Positions 36,501-48,500 of a stretch of 64,000 nt of DNA are shown piece after piece (the first letter of the stretch is position 1; every line of letters begins with the position of its first letter). A program made the position numbers and the translations under genes. The notes beneath the pieces are model-generated. The model had not been told where the DNA came from and made no database searches. It worked only from the letters and a program-made list of their open reading frames with translations. Origin of the DNA: Adiantum capillus-veneris (Eukaryota; Streptophyta; Polypodiopsida; Polypodiales; Pteridaceae); contig CM043944.1 in NCBI GenBank assembly GCA_014529385.2, forward strand, positions 168,153,740 through 168,217,739, given 5' to 3'.

Positions 36501-39500
36501 CATTCACTTGCACGCACAGTGTCCATTCACTTTGTTCGTGATCATAGCACTTTCCACTAAGAACGAAAGGCTCGCCCTTCCATAAGAACTAAAAGGAACC
36601 TTGAGCACAGTTCGGAGCGCTCATCTTGAGCAAAGAGCAAACAATCATTCCGTTGCACCTAACACGCCATCTCGAGTAAATCTCGTCAATGAGGTAATTC
36701 TTCAAGTGTTTTGCAAATCTCAGGTCTCTAGAGTACTTGATCAATCTTTTCACACACGTGTCAACCTGCAGATGACGTTTGTACTCTGCTCTGGCAAACT
36801 TCGCTACCGAATCTGCCTAATTCTTCATTCTTTTCTTCCATTCCCACACCGGAATTCAACTTTTCTTTGCCTTCCCACCGAGAGGTGTTACCTTTGTATT
36901 TTCTCCACCAGAACTCAAGTGTAATATGTGGTTCTTTATGGCTTATGTCCTTAAGGACAGTGGTGCAGACGGGAGCGCGTCCGATGCACGATGGACGAAG
37001 GGTGGCAATGGCTAATAAGTCCAAGGTCGGGACACGAAGATTCTTTCACAAAAACTTGCGTCTGCTGCAAAAGGGATAGGATTCTCCGTAGAAGAAGAAT
37101 CTCTCTGAGCTTTGATACCACTGTTACAGGCTTGGACACTCCAAGAAATAAATCAATAGCAACACACGAACAGAAACTTCAAAATCATTGAACTTTAATG
37201 AAGAGAGAGAAAGAGAGACGACACGGCCCGGCATAGTTCCGTACCCAGAGAGATTGGCCCCAAAGTTTGGTGCCCCTTTCGATATTTCTTTGTCACGTGA
37301 CACATCCCAACCCTATGTGTCCGTGGACAAGCTATACAACAGCAAGGTTCAGTCAGTCCAATCAGATTAGATTAGCAGTGATGTAAGGTGCAGCGGAATG
37401 AATGTTGTATTTTCTCAAGATTAGTGATCTTTATTGCTCAAGGTTCCTTTTAGTTCTTTAGGGAAAGAGAGAGCTTTCCGTCTTGTAGAGTGTTGTGGTC
37501 ACGAACAAAGTGACTGGATACTGTGCGTGCAAGTTAATGAGACTGAGAGAAGGAGAGAGAAGAGATACGACACCGAGAGGTTGTAAAACCCTCCTCTGAA
37601 GGCCCCACTCTTGTCGGCGAGAGTGGTCTACTTTGATTGCACAAAGGTGTACAATGCGTATGCAATGGACTGATGCAATGGGACTATGCCGATGACGACG
37701 ACAGTGATGACGACGACGACTCGATGGCTGAAATCTGTAGGCTTCTAATCGCTGAATTCGGGGACTGTTTCGGTGGCTGAAAATGACTGTTTTGGCTGCG
37801 TTTTCTTGGGCTAAACTTGGGGGGGCTTCTGCAACTGAATGGGGGCTGATCTGCTACAGTTCTATATGCTGAATTCTGCGTTTTATCCCTGTTGAAACTG
37901 CATGAAGGCTAGCGTTAGTGATGGGACTGAAAACGCTGGAGAAGCTGAGTTCCTGCTGGCGTTTTTGGGAAGAAAAACGCTGCTGAAGATGGGGCTTTTC
38001 TGCAAATGAAAAACGTTGGCTGAAATGGCACTGTAGGGCGATCATGCAAGGGGGAACAATGCGCCAGAAGGTGGAAGCTTCAAGGCGATGCTGATGCTGT
38101 GGAAAAACGCCAAGGCTAGGCAAGGATGGCGATGGATCTTGATGGTGGGAGTTACGGCTGAGAAGTTGTCTGTTGAGCGGGAAGCTCCTGCTGCCTCTTC
38201 TGCCAGAAAGTGCTAACTTGGGTTTGCTTATATATTAACTTAGCAAAATTGCCCTACCTACTTTTGTTGGAAAGTCGCTTAAAAATAATAAGTGAAAATC
38301 CCAATAAATAGGAAAATAGGCTAAATGCACTGGAAAATTCCCCTAATTGATGCTAATGGATTCTGATGGGAATTCCGATGATCATGTTGTGTGCGACCGG
38401 AGGATATGCATCTATGCTAAGTGACTGGGCATGCACGGTCTAAGGATAGACTCACAAAAGTGCCAGATCACTGCTAATCTAGACTTGACTAAACTGATTG
38501 ATCCCTGCTGTGGTGTAGCTTGTCCATGGACACATAGGGTTGGGATGTGTCACGTGACATCCCCTCCATTTCAAAGTGAGGTACTGGTACCAAACTGTAT
38601 GGCGTCGAGGGAGATCGCCAATAGCATCCGAAATCCTGGAAGGGACTCTTCGTCGGCCCACCCTGATGTGTGGGTCGTGCGGTACTTGAACTTCATAAAG
38701 GTGTGCAACGCTTGCTTCTTTGGGCCACGCCGAAAGCGACACAAAGTCTTCAGAATTTTCTTTCTTGCTTCAACTTCGTCTAGAGTCCTGTTTCCTTTGT
38801 CTTCAAGAATCTCCATGGCTGAAATTCCTGAAACCATCTCCAACACAAAACCATGAACATACCCATTCCATGTAAAGTGAAGGAAAAAAATCTTGTCTTC
38901 TCTAAAGACTGCATGCAATGTAGATGAACAAATAGATGGAGTGACAACCCGTTCATCAAACACATGCAACCAATGTGATCGAATCTTTTCTGTTTGATCG
39001 AAATCAATCAACTGTGGCAAATCACTATGGAAATGCCCATGCTTGGTGCTCATACTATCATGTGCTCTTTCGGAAACTCTGTCATGCCAAGGAAGAGACA
39101 TGGAATGTGACTTCCTATCCATACAAGCTTTTCACCTTTTCATGAACAACCCGCATACATTCGTGCTCATCCATGATAGAAACGTGCTCAACATACAATA
39201 TGTCATGCCTAGGAAAAGGGATCACATAACGATGCTGACTAAAATACAAGAAACCTTCACGAATGAAACACTCGAACAATGCGTGCGTATCAATCATGTG
39301 AACACATAGTACTTCCTGTGAGGGTTCTTTGGACCAAAGCTCGAGAGCCAAGATCGCTTCTTCGGGATCTATCGAATCTTCTTGTGGGGGATCTGTGGAC
39401 CTCGACTTGAAAGCCAAGATCGATTCTTGGTGATTGATCGATTCTACAACGAGGTTAGCTTCGCTAGAAAAAGCATCAACCAACACATCATCCTTGTGAA

Positions 39501-42500
39501 CAATCACATCTTGTTCATGCAATTCATCATGCTTGTCTTTAGCATCCAAATCATCATGCAAATCATGGTCAATCAAATCATCATCATGCCATGCAAATCC
39601 TATGTGTCATGCTGTGGAGAAAGAGAAACTAAGAGAATCTCCTTATCCCAAACCCTTTCAATCTTGTCCTGCATATTAGCAATGAAAGATGGAGAATGAG
39701 CAATGTCCTCTCCATGAATGACAATAGGAGAATCACTTTTGGCATTGAGATTTATAGTGTTAGTCAAAAAATCCATGAGAGCGTCATTATCACGAAACCA
39801 TCGAATGCCCAAAATCATATCACATCCTGAGAGAGGAGAAACAACAAATCTTCTAACGAAGACAGTCTGTTTAATTGCAAATAACACATCAAGGCATTCC
39901 TCGGTGATGAGAGCGTCCATACCAGGACGAAAGCCAGAGACCTCGATAGGAGATCTCGGACTAACTTCGAGGCGGGCTCTCTCAACAAGAGAGGAATTGA
40001 TCACATCATGCATACTACCTGGGTCAAACAATATGACAAAACGGTGCCCCGTCGTACGATCATAACATTTAATGAGAGAATCGTCAATGGGAGGGTCCTG
40101 AGAAACTGTGGGCACAATCGTGTTATCATTCATTGCATTGACAGATGTAGTGGGTGTTGTGGGTTCTTTAGATTCATTCGATTCAAGCTTAGGACATGTT
40201 CTTTTTATGTGACCCTTAATGTGACAATGAAAACAACGACCTTCTTTAGAATACGTGCTTTGTTTTTCCGAAGTGATGTAACCTCCTACAATTCCTTGTG
40301 CTACCTTTTCATATGGAGTAAGCTTAGGTTTACCAGTTGTGTTAGACCTTACCCTTAGATTCATTGGAAGAATTCTTTGATGAAATACTGTTGGAAGATT
40401 GGTGAGAAGAGTTATCATTCTTACCATTCTTACCGTTCTGGAAAAGTCTCCGAGGTACTTGTGGAAGTCTTGTTCTCCTTAGGCTTTCCTTTGTTGTGCT
40501 TCATCTCCTGTGTGAGAGCAATCGCTACCGCCTTGTTGAGATCGATTGGATCGAGTACCTCAACATCGTACTTGATATACACGTCCAATCCAAAGAGAAA
40601 AACCTCTTTGCGCTCTTCATCCGGCATGCGTAGTTGGGTACCTAGCTGCAAAACACGATTAGAAAAAGACATAACCGGCATACCATTTTGCTTGAGAGCG
40701 CACCAATAGTCCTTCAATCGTGCGAGGTACTAAGGTGGCATAAACCGCGCCTTGAGCTTGTCTTGGAAATCAGCCCCAACTAAAAGAGAGGGGCGTAAAA
40801 TCGTCGGCTGCCTCTAGGTGCGCGGCTAGTTGTGCCTCTTGCCATGCGTGGTACCAATAGATGGCATCACACGCAAGGTACATAGCTGCCGTCAAAACTT
40901 TGCTATTTCTTGTCTTCTTAGTTGTCGCAAAATAAACATTAAATTGATGCAACCAAGAATGAATAAATGTAGCATCCATCTTACCGTCATACTTACTGAA
41001 AATCAACTTCTCTGTGACTGGGTTGTGTGAATCCGCATCGTGGCTTGCGCCACTTGACGAACTCCCACGATCTTTGGGTGGTTCGGTCTTCGAGGTTAGG
41101 ACTTTGGCAATAAATTCTTGATTGCGAAGCTCCCTTTGAGCTTCACGCTCGGCGTCCCTTTTTGCTTTGCGTTCTTTTTGTTCAGCGCACTCGCGTTCGA
41201 GAGCAAGTCGATTTTCTTCTTGTTGTGCGGCCAATCTTGCGTTTCTTTCGTCGCTCTCGCGTTCTAAACCAAGGCGCTTGTCTTCCTGTCTATCCATCAT
41301 GGCCATCATCTGCTTCATCATAGGGTCTGGCGTAGATGGCGAAGGGGGAGGGTTGAAGAACTCATCTCCGGGTGGAGACGAGTCTCCGTCGCCTCTCTTA
41401 TGCTCATCACCTCTATGCGAAGTATCCATTCCGCTTCGGGTGACGACCATGCACTATGATCTTGGGATCTTAAGCTCGCGAGGAACTTGGGTTCTTGAGG
41501 ATCTTGAGGTTCTTGAGGTCCTTGATTCGTGAGAATCTTGGGTTCTTGAGGTTCTTGAGTCTTGAGGGACTTGGGTTCTTGGGGTTCTTGAGGTTTTCTT
41601 TCGCTTGCAAATCGCGTTGGAGAAGGATCTTCTCTTCACTCGAGTTCTACCCTTTTCTGCGGGCGCACCTGTCACAAAGTGATGACGTGGCAGACAGCAA
41701 AAACCCTAATTTCTGCTAGAAACCCTAAAATTCCTGCAAACCCTAATTTTTGCCAAAAACCCTAAATTCCGGAAATCGCGGAGACGGATTATTTGAACAA
41801 AAAAAAAAAAAAAAAAATTTTGGAAAATGATGAGCGACGCGAATTTTGCTTTTGCTTTTTTTTTATAAAAAAAAAAGAGAAAAGACTCTCTAAGAGAGAG
41901 AGAGAACTGATGCTTTTGATTTTAAAAGCTTTTGGGGCTCTGCTTTTGGGCATCCCTTGTAACCTTTAAATTAGTGGTGAGGGCCTCACTTCTCAGAGCA
42001 TCTGGACGCAGAGTCTGAGAGTGAAACCCTAACCGCTCTCTTGTACTTTGATGATTGATTAATACAAAAAGAAATACCGAAAGGGACGCCAGTCTTTGGG
42101 GCCAATATCTCTAGGCACGGAACTCCGCCGGGCCAGTGCAAATCTATTGTGATCTGTGAATTGTTTTGAAGTGGTTATTTGGTGCTGTCGCGGTTGATTC
42201 TTGACTTGGAGTGTCCAAGTTTGTTACAGCACCCCTTGGCGGCCTTGCGCTCACACCAAGGTTGCTTTTTCCCACCTCACGTCGATTGGCCGGCCGCTAA
42301 GTGCACAGTCCACCCTCAATGAGTGGAAAGAGACACAAGGGGAGCCTGGACAAGCCCTTCTTTCTTGGGATTCCTGTCACTCTTCAACAAAACACGATTA
42401 GGAATCGCCACGCCCAAGTAAACTTGGGTTCGTGCAATCGCAACAAGCAAAAAAATTCTTGTGGTTCTTGTGGTTCTTGTGGTTCTTTCCTTGAGTAATG

Positions 42501-45500
42501 CAAAACACTTCCAAAGCTCTGATACCAATGTAAGGTGCAGCGGAATGAATGTTGTATTTTCTCAAGATTAGTGATCTTTATTGCTCAAGGTTCCTTTTAG
42601 TTCTTTAGGGAAAGAGAGAGCTTTCCGTCTTGTAGAGTGTTGAGGTCACGAACAAAGTGACTGGATACTGTGCGTGCAAGTGAATGAGACTGAGAGAAGG
42701 AAAGAGAAGAGATACGACACCGAGAGGTTGTAAAACCCTCCTCCGAAGGCCCCACGCTCGTCGGCGAGAGTGGTCTACTTTGATTGCACAAAGGTGTACA
42801 ATGCGTATGCAATGGACTGATGCAATGGGACTATGCCGATGACGACGACGGTGATGACGACGACGACTCGATGGCTGAAATCTGTAGGCTTCTAGTCACT
42901 GAATTCGGGGACTGTTTCGGTGGCTGAAAATGACTATTTTGGCTACGTTTTCTTGGGCTAAACTTGGGGGGGCTTCTGCAACTGAATGGGGGCTGATCTG
43001 CTACAGTTCTATATGCTGAATTCTGCGTTTTATCCCTGTTGAAACTGCATGAAGGCTAGCGTTAGTGATGGGACTGAAAACGCTGGAGAAGTTGAGTTCC
43101 TGCCGGCGTTTTTGGGAAGAAAAACGCTGCTGAAGATGGGGCTTTTCTGCAAATGAAAAACGCTGGCTGAAATGGCACTGTAGGGCGATCATGCAAGGGG
43201 GAACAATGCGCCAGAAGGTGGAAGCTTCAAGGCGATGCTGATGCTGTGGAAAAACGCCAAGGCTAGGCAAGGATGGCGATGGATCTTGATGGTGGGGGTT
43301 ACTGTTGAGAAGTTGCCTGTTGAGCGGGAAGCTCTTGCTGCCTCTTCTGCCAGAAAGTGCTAACTTGGGTTTGCTTATATATTAACTTAGCAAAATTGCC
43401 CTACCTACTTTTGTTGGAAAGTCGCTTAAAAATAATAAGTGAAAATCCCAATAAATCGGAAACTAGGCTAAATGCAATGGAAAATTCCCCTAACTGATGC
43501 TAATGGATTCTGATGGGAATTCCGATGATCATGCTGTGTGCAACCGGAGGATATGCATCTATGCTAAGTGACTGGGCATGCACGGTCTACGAATAGACTC
43601 ACAAAAGTGCCAGATCACTGCTAATCTAGACTTGACTGAACTGACTAAACCCTGCTGTGGTGTAGCTTGTCCACGGACACATAGGGTTGGGATGTGTCAC
43701 GTGACAAGTGATCTGGCACTTTTGTGAGTCTATTTGTAGACCGTGCATGCCCACTCAATTAGCATAGATGCATATCCTCTGGTTGCACACAGCTATTTTT
43801 GGTTATTTTCACTTATTATTATTAAGTGACTTTCCAACAAAAGTAGGTAGGGCAATTTTGCTAAGTTAATATAAAAGCAAACCCAAGTTAGCACTTTCTG
43901 GCAGAAGAGGTAGCAGGAGCTTCCCGCTCAACAGGCAACTTCTCAATAGTACCCCCCTTGGCATCCCCTAGCGTTTCCAAGCAGTAGATAGACCTCCCTT
44001 CAACCATTGGCGCTGCCTCATTTGCAGATATCGCCTTCATCACCTGGATCCCCCAGCATTGCAGTTTCCTCCCCGTGCTAGCAGTAGAGATCCTAGCGTT
44101 TTTGCTTGCAAAAACGCTACACAACCCGCCCAGTGTTTTCTTCACAAAAACGCCAGCCCAACTTGCAGATTCAGCGTTTTGGTTTCAGCCTAAGGTGGCG
44201 TTTTTCACAGCGGTATTCCAGCCCATAAAAACGCAGCCTTACCTGCTACCATACCAGCGTTTTTCAGCATAGAATAGGCAGATAAGACTACTGTTTTTCA
44301 GCCATCAAGACAACAGTGAAACAGCCAGTTTCAGCTCCGAAAACAGTACACAAATTCAGCCAAAGAAGATCACAGATTCAGCCATCGAGTCGTCGTCGTC
44401 ATCGGCATAGTCCCATTGCATCAGTCCATTGCAGACGCATTGTACACTTTGTGCAATCAAAGTAGACCACTCTCGCCGACGAGAGTGGGGCCTTCAGAGG
44501 AGGGTTTTACAACCTCTCGGGTGTCGTATCTCTTCTCTCTCCTTCTCTCAGTCTCATTCACTTGCACACACAATATCCACTCACTTTGTTCGTGATCATA
44601 GCACTCTCCATAGACGGAAGGCTCTTTCCTTCCTTAAGAACTAAAAGGAACCTTGAGCAAATAAAGATCACTAATCTTGAGAAAATACAACATTCATTCC
44701 GCTGCACCTACCAATGTAGCAGCAAGAGCTTCCCGCTCAACAGGCAACTTCTCAGCAGTACCCCCGTCAGCACCATCAGCACTTAGCCTCGCCATCTCCA
44801 TTCCCTTGGCGTTTTTCCCTCTTGCAGTCATCGCCCACAACCTCCGGTGCTTGGCGTTTTCAGCCCTTACTGGCAGCAGCATCAAGTCATCACTAACACT
44901 AGCCTCCCTTGGGGATCCTCAGCGTTTTCAGCCTCAAAGCACAGCCAGCCCCTGGCGTTTTCACTAACGCTAGACCACCAGCAACATCAGCGTTTTTGCT
45001 CAGCATTAGGACTCATTCCAGACCAGCGTTTTCAGTTTTAAAAGGACCTGCTGTGCCAGCGCTTTTCAGCCAAGGATACCTCTCCAAAAACGCAGCCTAA
45101 AGAGCAGGAAAACCAGCGTTTTCATCATCATTTCAGCCCCGACCAAGACAGTCATTTTCAGCCATGAACCCAGCAAGAAACAATCATTTTCAGCCACGAA
45201 GACAACCCCGCATTCAGCCCTAGAAGATCACAGATTTCAGCCTTAGCCGTCGTCATCACCGACGTCGGCGGCGGCATAGTCCCATTGCATCAGTCCATTG
45301 CATACGCATTGTACACCTTTGTGCAATCAAAGTAGACCACTCTCGTCGGCGAGAGTGGGGCCTTCGGAGGAGGGTTTTACAACCTCTCTCAGTCTCATTC
45401 ACTTGCACGCACAATATCCACTCACTTTGTTCGTGACCACAGCACTCTACAAGACGGAAGGCTCTCTCCTTATGTCACAAAGTGATCGCGTGGCGGACAG

Positions 45501-48500
45501 CAGAAACCCTAAAATTCTTGCAAACCCTAATTTTTGCCAAAACCCCAATTTTTGAAAATTGCGGAGGGCAAAAAAAAACCAAAAAAAAAAAGGAAAAATG
45601 ATGAGCGACGCGAATTTTGCTTTTTTTTATTTTAAAAAAAAGAGAAAAGACTCTCTAAGAGAGAGAGAGAACTAATGCTTTTTATTTTAAAAGCTTTTGG
45701 GGCTCTGCTTTGGGCATCCCTTGTAACCTTTAAATTAGTGGTGAGGGCCTCACTTCTCAGAGCATCTGGACGCAGAGTCTGAGAGTGAAACCCTAACCAC
45801 TCTCTTGTACTTTGATGATTGATTAATACAAAAAGAAATACCGAAAGGGGCGCCAGTATCTCTAGGCACAGAACTCCGCCGGGCCAGTGCAAATCTATTG
45901 TGATCTGTGAATTGTTTTGAGGTGGTTATTTGGTGCTGTCGCGATTGATTTTTGACTTGGAGTGTCCAAGTCTGTTACACCTTCCCTAAGAACTAAAAGG
46001 AACCTTGAGCAATAAGGATCACTAATCTTGAGAAAATACAACATTCATTCCGCTGCACCTAACATTCTTTTTATATTAATCTTGGCAAAGTACAATGTGT
46101 AACAGACTTGGATACCCCAAGTCGTAAATCTAACACGACACACAAGAGAATCATTTAAAACATGACACAAACTTTATCGTAGTTAAGTAGAGTCAGCACG
46201 CCCGGCATAGTTCCGTGTGTCACCAGGAGGTGTATTTTTCCTGTTGCCTTTCGTAAATAAGTACTAGATATTTTTATTTTTATTTTATTTTTACTTGTTT
46301 TTCCCGGAACCCTTGAAAAGGTGCAAGTGGACATTGCATGGCCAGTGTGAAACGGCTACGGCCGAATAGGTTTCTCACAGCGGGAGTCTGGGTCGGTCAG
46401 TCTGGGACTGGTCGGGCCAGTTAGCACTGAATTCTGATGAGTATGGAAGCTTGTGTGCGCCAAATGAAGTCTGGGCCACTCGCAAAGTCACTTATAACTT
46501 TATAAATCAGTGGGAACTAGAAAATTAACTCAAAAGGGGCAAACTGGACACATGGCGGCTTCTGGGGAGTTTGCTACTTCCAACTGAAGAGGGGGCACCC
46601 AATTTGAGAGAGGAGGCTGATTTTTTATCATAAGTGAGCTACAGTGTGTGTGTGAGTAGTGGGTGCAGGTCTACAGCTTTAATGGAAAGCTTGCCTTCTC
46701 CTCTGTCTCATGTAGCGCGATGATTTGCTCTCGTGCATCTCTCTCTCCCTTTTGGCACATATGGTAATGCCCCACTAGTTGGGCTACTCAGATGAACATG
46801 TACAATTCTGGGGGTTTATGCACGTTTGCCAAGGCAAGAGCCTTCTGAACAGGAACCGGATTAGCTAATTGCTAATCCCCCATAGGTACGCACAATTCCA
46901 TCGCGAAAGATTGCGAGTTCGGAGAGTTTTCTCGCATGAAAACTCGTCCAATTCACGGGGGAACTGTCCCATTGCGTGCGGGAGCCCTTGGAACACGCGG
47001 AACCAGGGTCAAGCCCCAACAACGTGGGTCCAGTTCAAACAGCTTTTTGCGCCTCCATGGCTGACAAACACTTTCGAAGTGGATGTGATGACAGAATGGC
47101 ACGAGTTGAATGCTAAACAGTGTGCAAATCTGGAAGAGTACAATAAACAGTTTTGGGCCGCACTGTTGCCAGTCACCTCTTACAGGTTTGTGCCATTGTC
47201 AAAACAGATTGAGAAGTACTGTTGCGGATTGCCCAAGAAAATCAAGGACTACTGCACAAAGACTATTGTCACGAATATGTTTCAGTTGATAGAGAATGCA
47301 AGAGTGGCCAGCAATCTGTCGAAGGGAGATTCCGATGGATTTAATAGCCACAAGAAAGGGTCCCAAGGCAAACAGTTTTCAGCCAAGGGCAATGTTGCAG
47401 CAAAGCCTTCTGAGCCTCCCACAAAGAAGCCCTCCACTGAAGAAGGTGATACGTCCAAGAAGCAATTTAAGTCTTCTTCGGGACGAGGACAAGGACAAAA
47501 GAGGCATTTTTCTGGCAAACTTTTGAAGAACGGAAAGCTCTTAGGGAGGCCAAGAAATGCTACATTTGTGAACAGGAAGGACATTTTGCAAATGAATGCC
47601 CACAGAAGAAGTCACAAGATAAGGATGACAAGTCAGACCATAAAGGGAAGAAGCCAAAGCCAAGTGCAAGACTTGTCCCAGATTTGGTTGGAGACCAGCC
47701 AAACACAAATGCCACGGAGCTGTGCAGAGCTTGGGGCAAAGTTAGAGACCAGACAGTGCTGGTTTTCTTTGATCCAGGAGCCCGTGCAAATTTCATATCA
47801 CCGGAATTGGCATCAAAGTTGGGCATTCGTGCAAAGGAGATGGGTATGACAGGGAAAGCAGGTTTGGCATGCCCAGGTCATTCAAAGCCCGTTACTCCCA
47901 TTTTGGGGAAGCTTCATCTGCACATTCAGAGTTATGTCGATGCGGAAGAGTTTCATATTATGCCACTTGAGGGCTGTGATGTGTTACTGGGTATCCCATG
48001 GTGTTACAGGTTGCATGCTATGGTGGATACTTACAACAAAAAGATTACCCTTGTACATAGAGGAAAGACTCATGTCCTTGATGTAAAGCTTAAAGGCGAG
48101 TCTGTTCCAGTTGTTTCTGCTTCTACTATTTCATCTGTAATAAAGAATCATCTTTCTGCATACTTGATCTTTGCAAAAGAAGTACCTCAAGTTGTATCTA
48201 ATTTGTCTACCTTAGATAAAGACAGGTCAACTTTTTTGAGTGGTTTCAGTGATTGTTTTTCGGACTCTTTGCCAGGGGAGTTACCTCCTGAGAGACCTGA
48301 GGATCATACTATAGATCTAGTGCCAGGTTCTAGTCCACCGAATAGACCACCATACAGGGTTAGTGCAGCCCAGCAGAAAGAGATTATGAGTCAGGTCAAC
48401 GAGCTTTTAGAGAAGGGGCTGATTCAGCCCAGTTCATCCCCTTTTTGTTCGCCTATACTCTTAGTGCAGAAGAAGGATGGTTCATGGCGTATGTGCATTG

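Larger units (their letters stand above)
27089..36664 (+). mobile_element. B-outer: non-autonomous family-B LTR retrotransposon (dimeric), TSD CGCCA
   Basis: The target duplication CGCCA is at 27084-27088 and 36665-36669. The antisense gag reads on beyond it, confirming insertion. The order is LTR B1 (27089-28236), interior, LTR B4 (34715-35862), a second partial interior (35863-36475) and the end of a third LTR (about 36476-36664). Its interior is itself split by B-inner at 29448-33806. No RT, integrase or protease is present. Confidence 0.9.
37382..43706 (-). mobile_element. B7: antisense family-B element with gag and protease, TSD AGTGA
   Basis: 6325 bp with two LTRs of exactly 1178 bp (37382-38559 and 42529-43706). 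The target duplication AGTGA is at 37377-37381 and 43707-43711. It is inserted in the B6 LTR in opposite orientation. Its interior encodes Gag, zinc knuckle and protease, then the His/Asp tail, with no RT or integrase. A solo LTR interrupts its leader at 41670-42228. Confidence 0.93.
37291..46064 (+). mobile_element. B6: family-B LTR element (two LTR pieces, interior lost), TSD TTCTT
   Basis: Flanked by TTCTT at 37286-37290 and 46065-46069, inserted in the A3 LTR. It consists of a 5' LTR (37291-37381 plus 43707-44711), a short scar and part of a 3' LTR (about 44712-45472 plus 45980-46064). Both LTRs were later hit by other elements. Confidence 0.87.

Noticed and set aside
37291-46064. Caulimovirus-like (endogenous pararetrovirus) origin for family B, because of Gag and protease without integrase
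   Set aside because: LTRs with TGT...ACA ends, 5-bp target duplications, an iMet primer-binding site and a polypurine tract show an LTR retrotransposon. No movement protein or viral RT was seen.
46869-46999. N-terminal part of the open frame leading into E Gag
   Set aside because: It lies in LTR sequence, as the identical frame in the 3' LTR at 52019 shows. Gag homology starts only after 46999.
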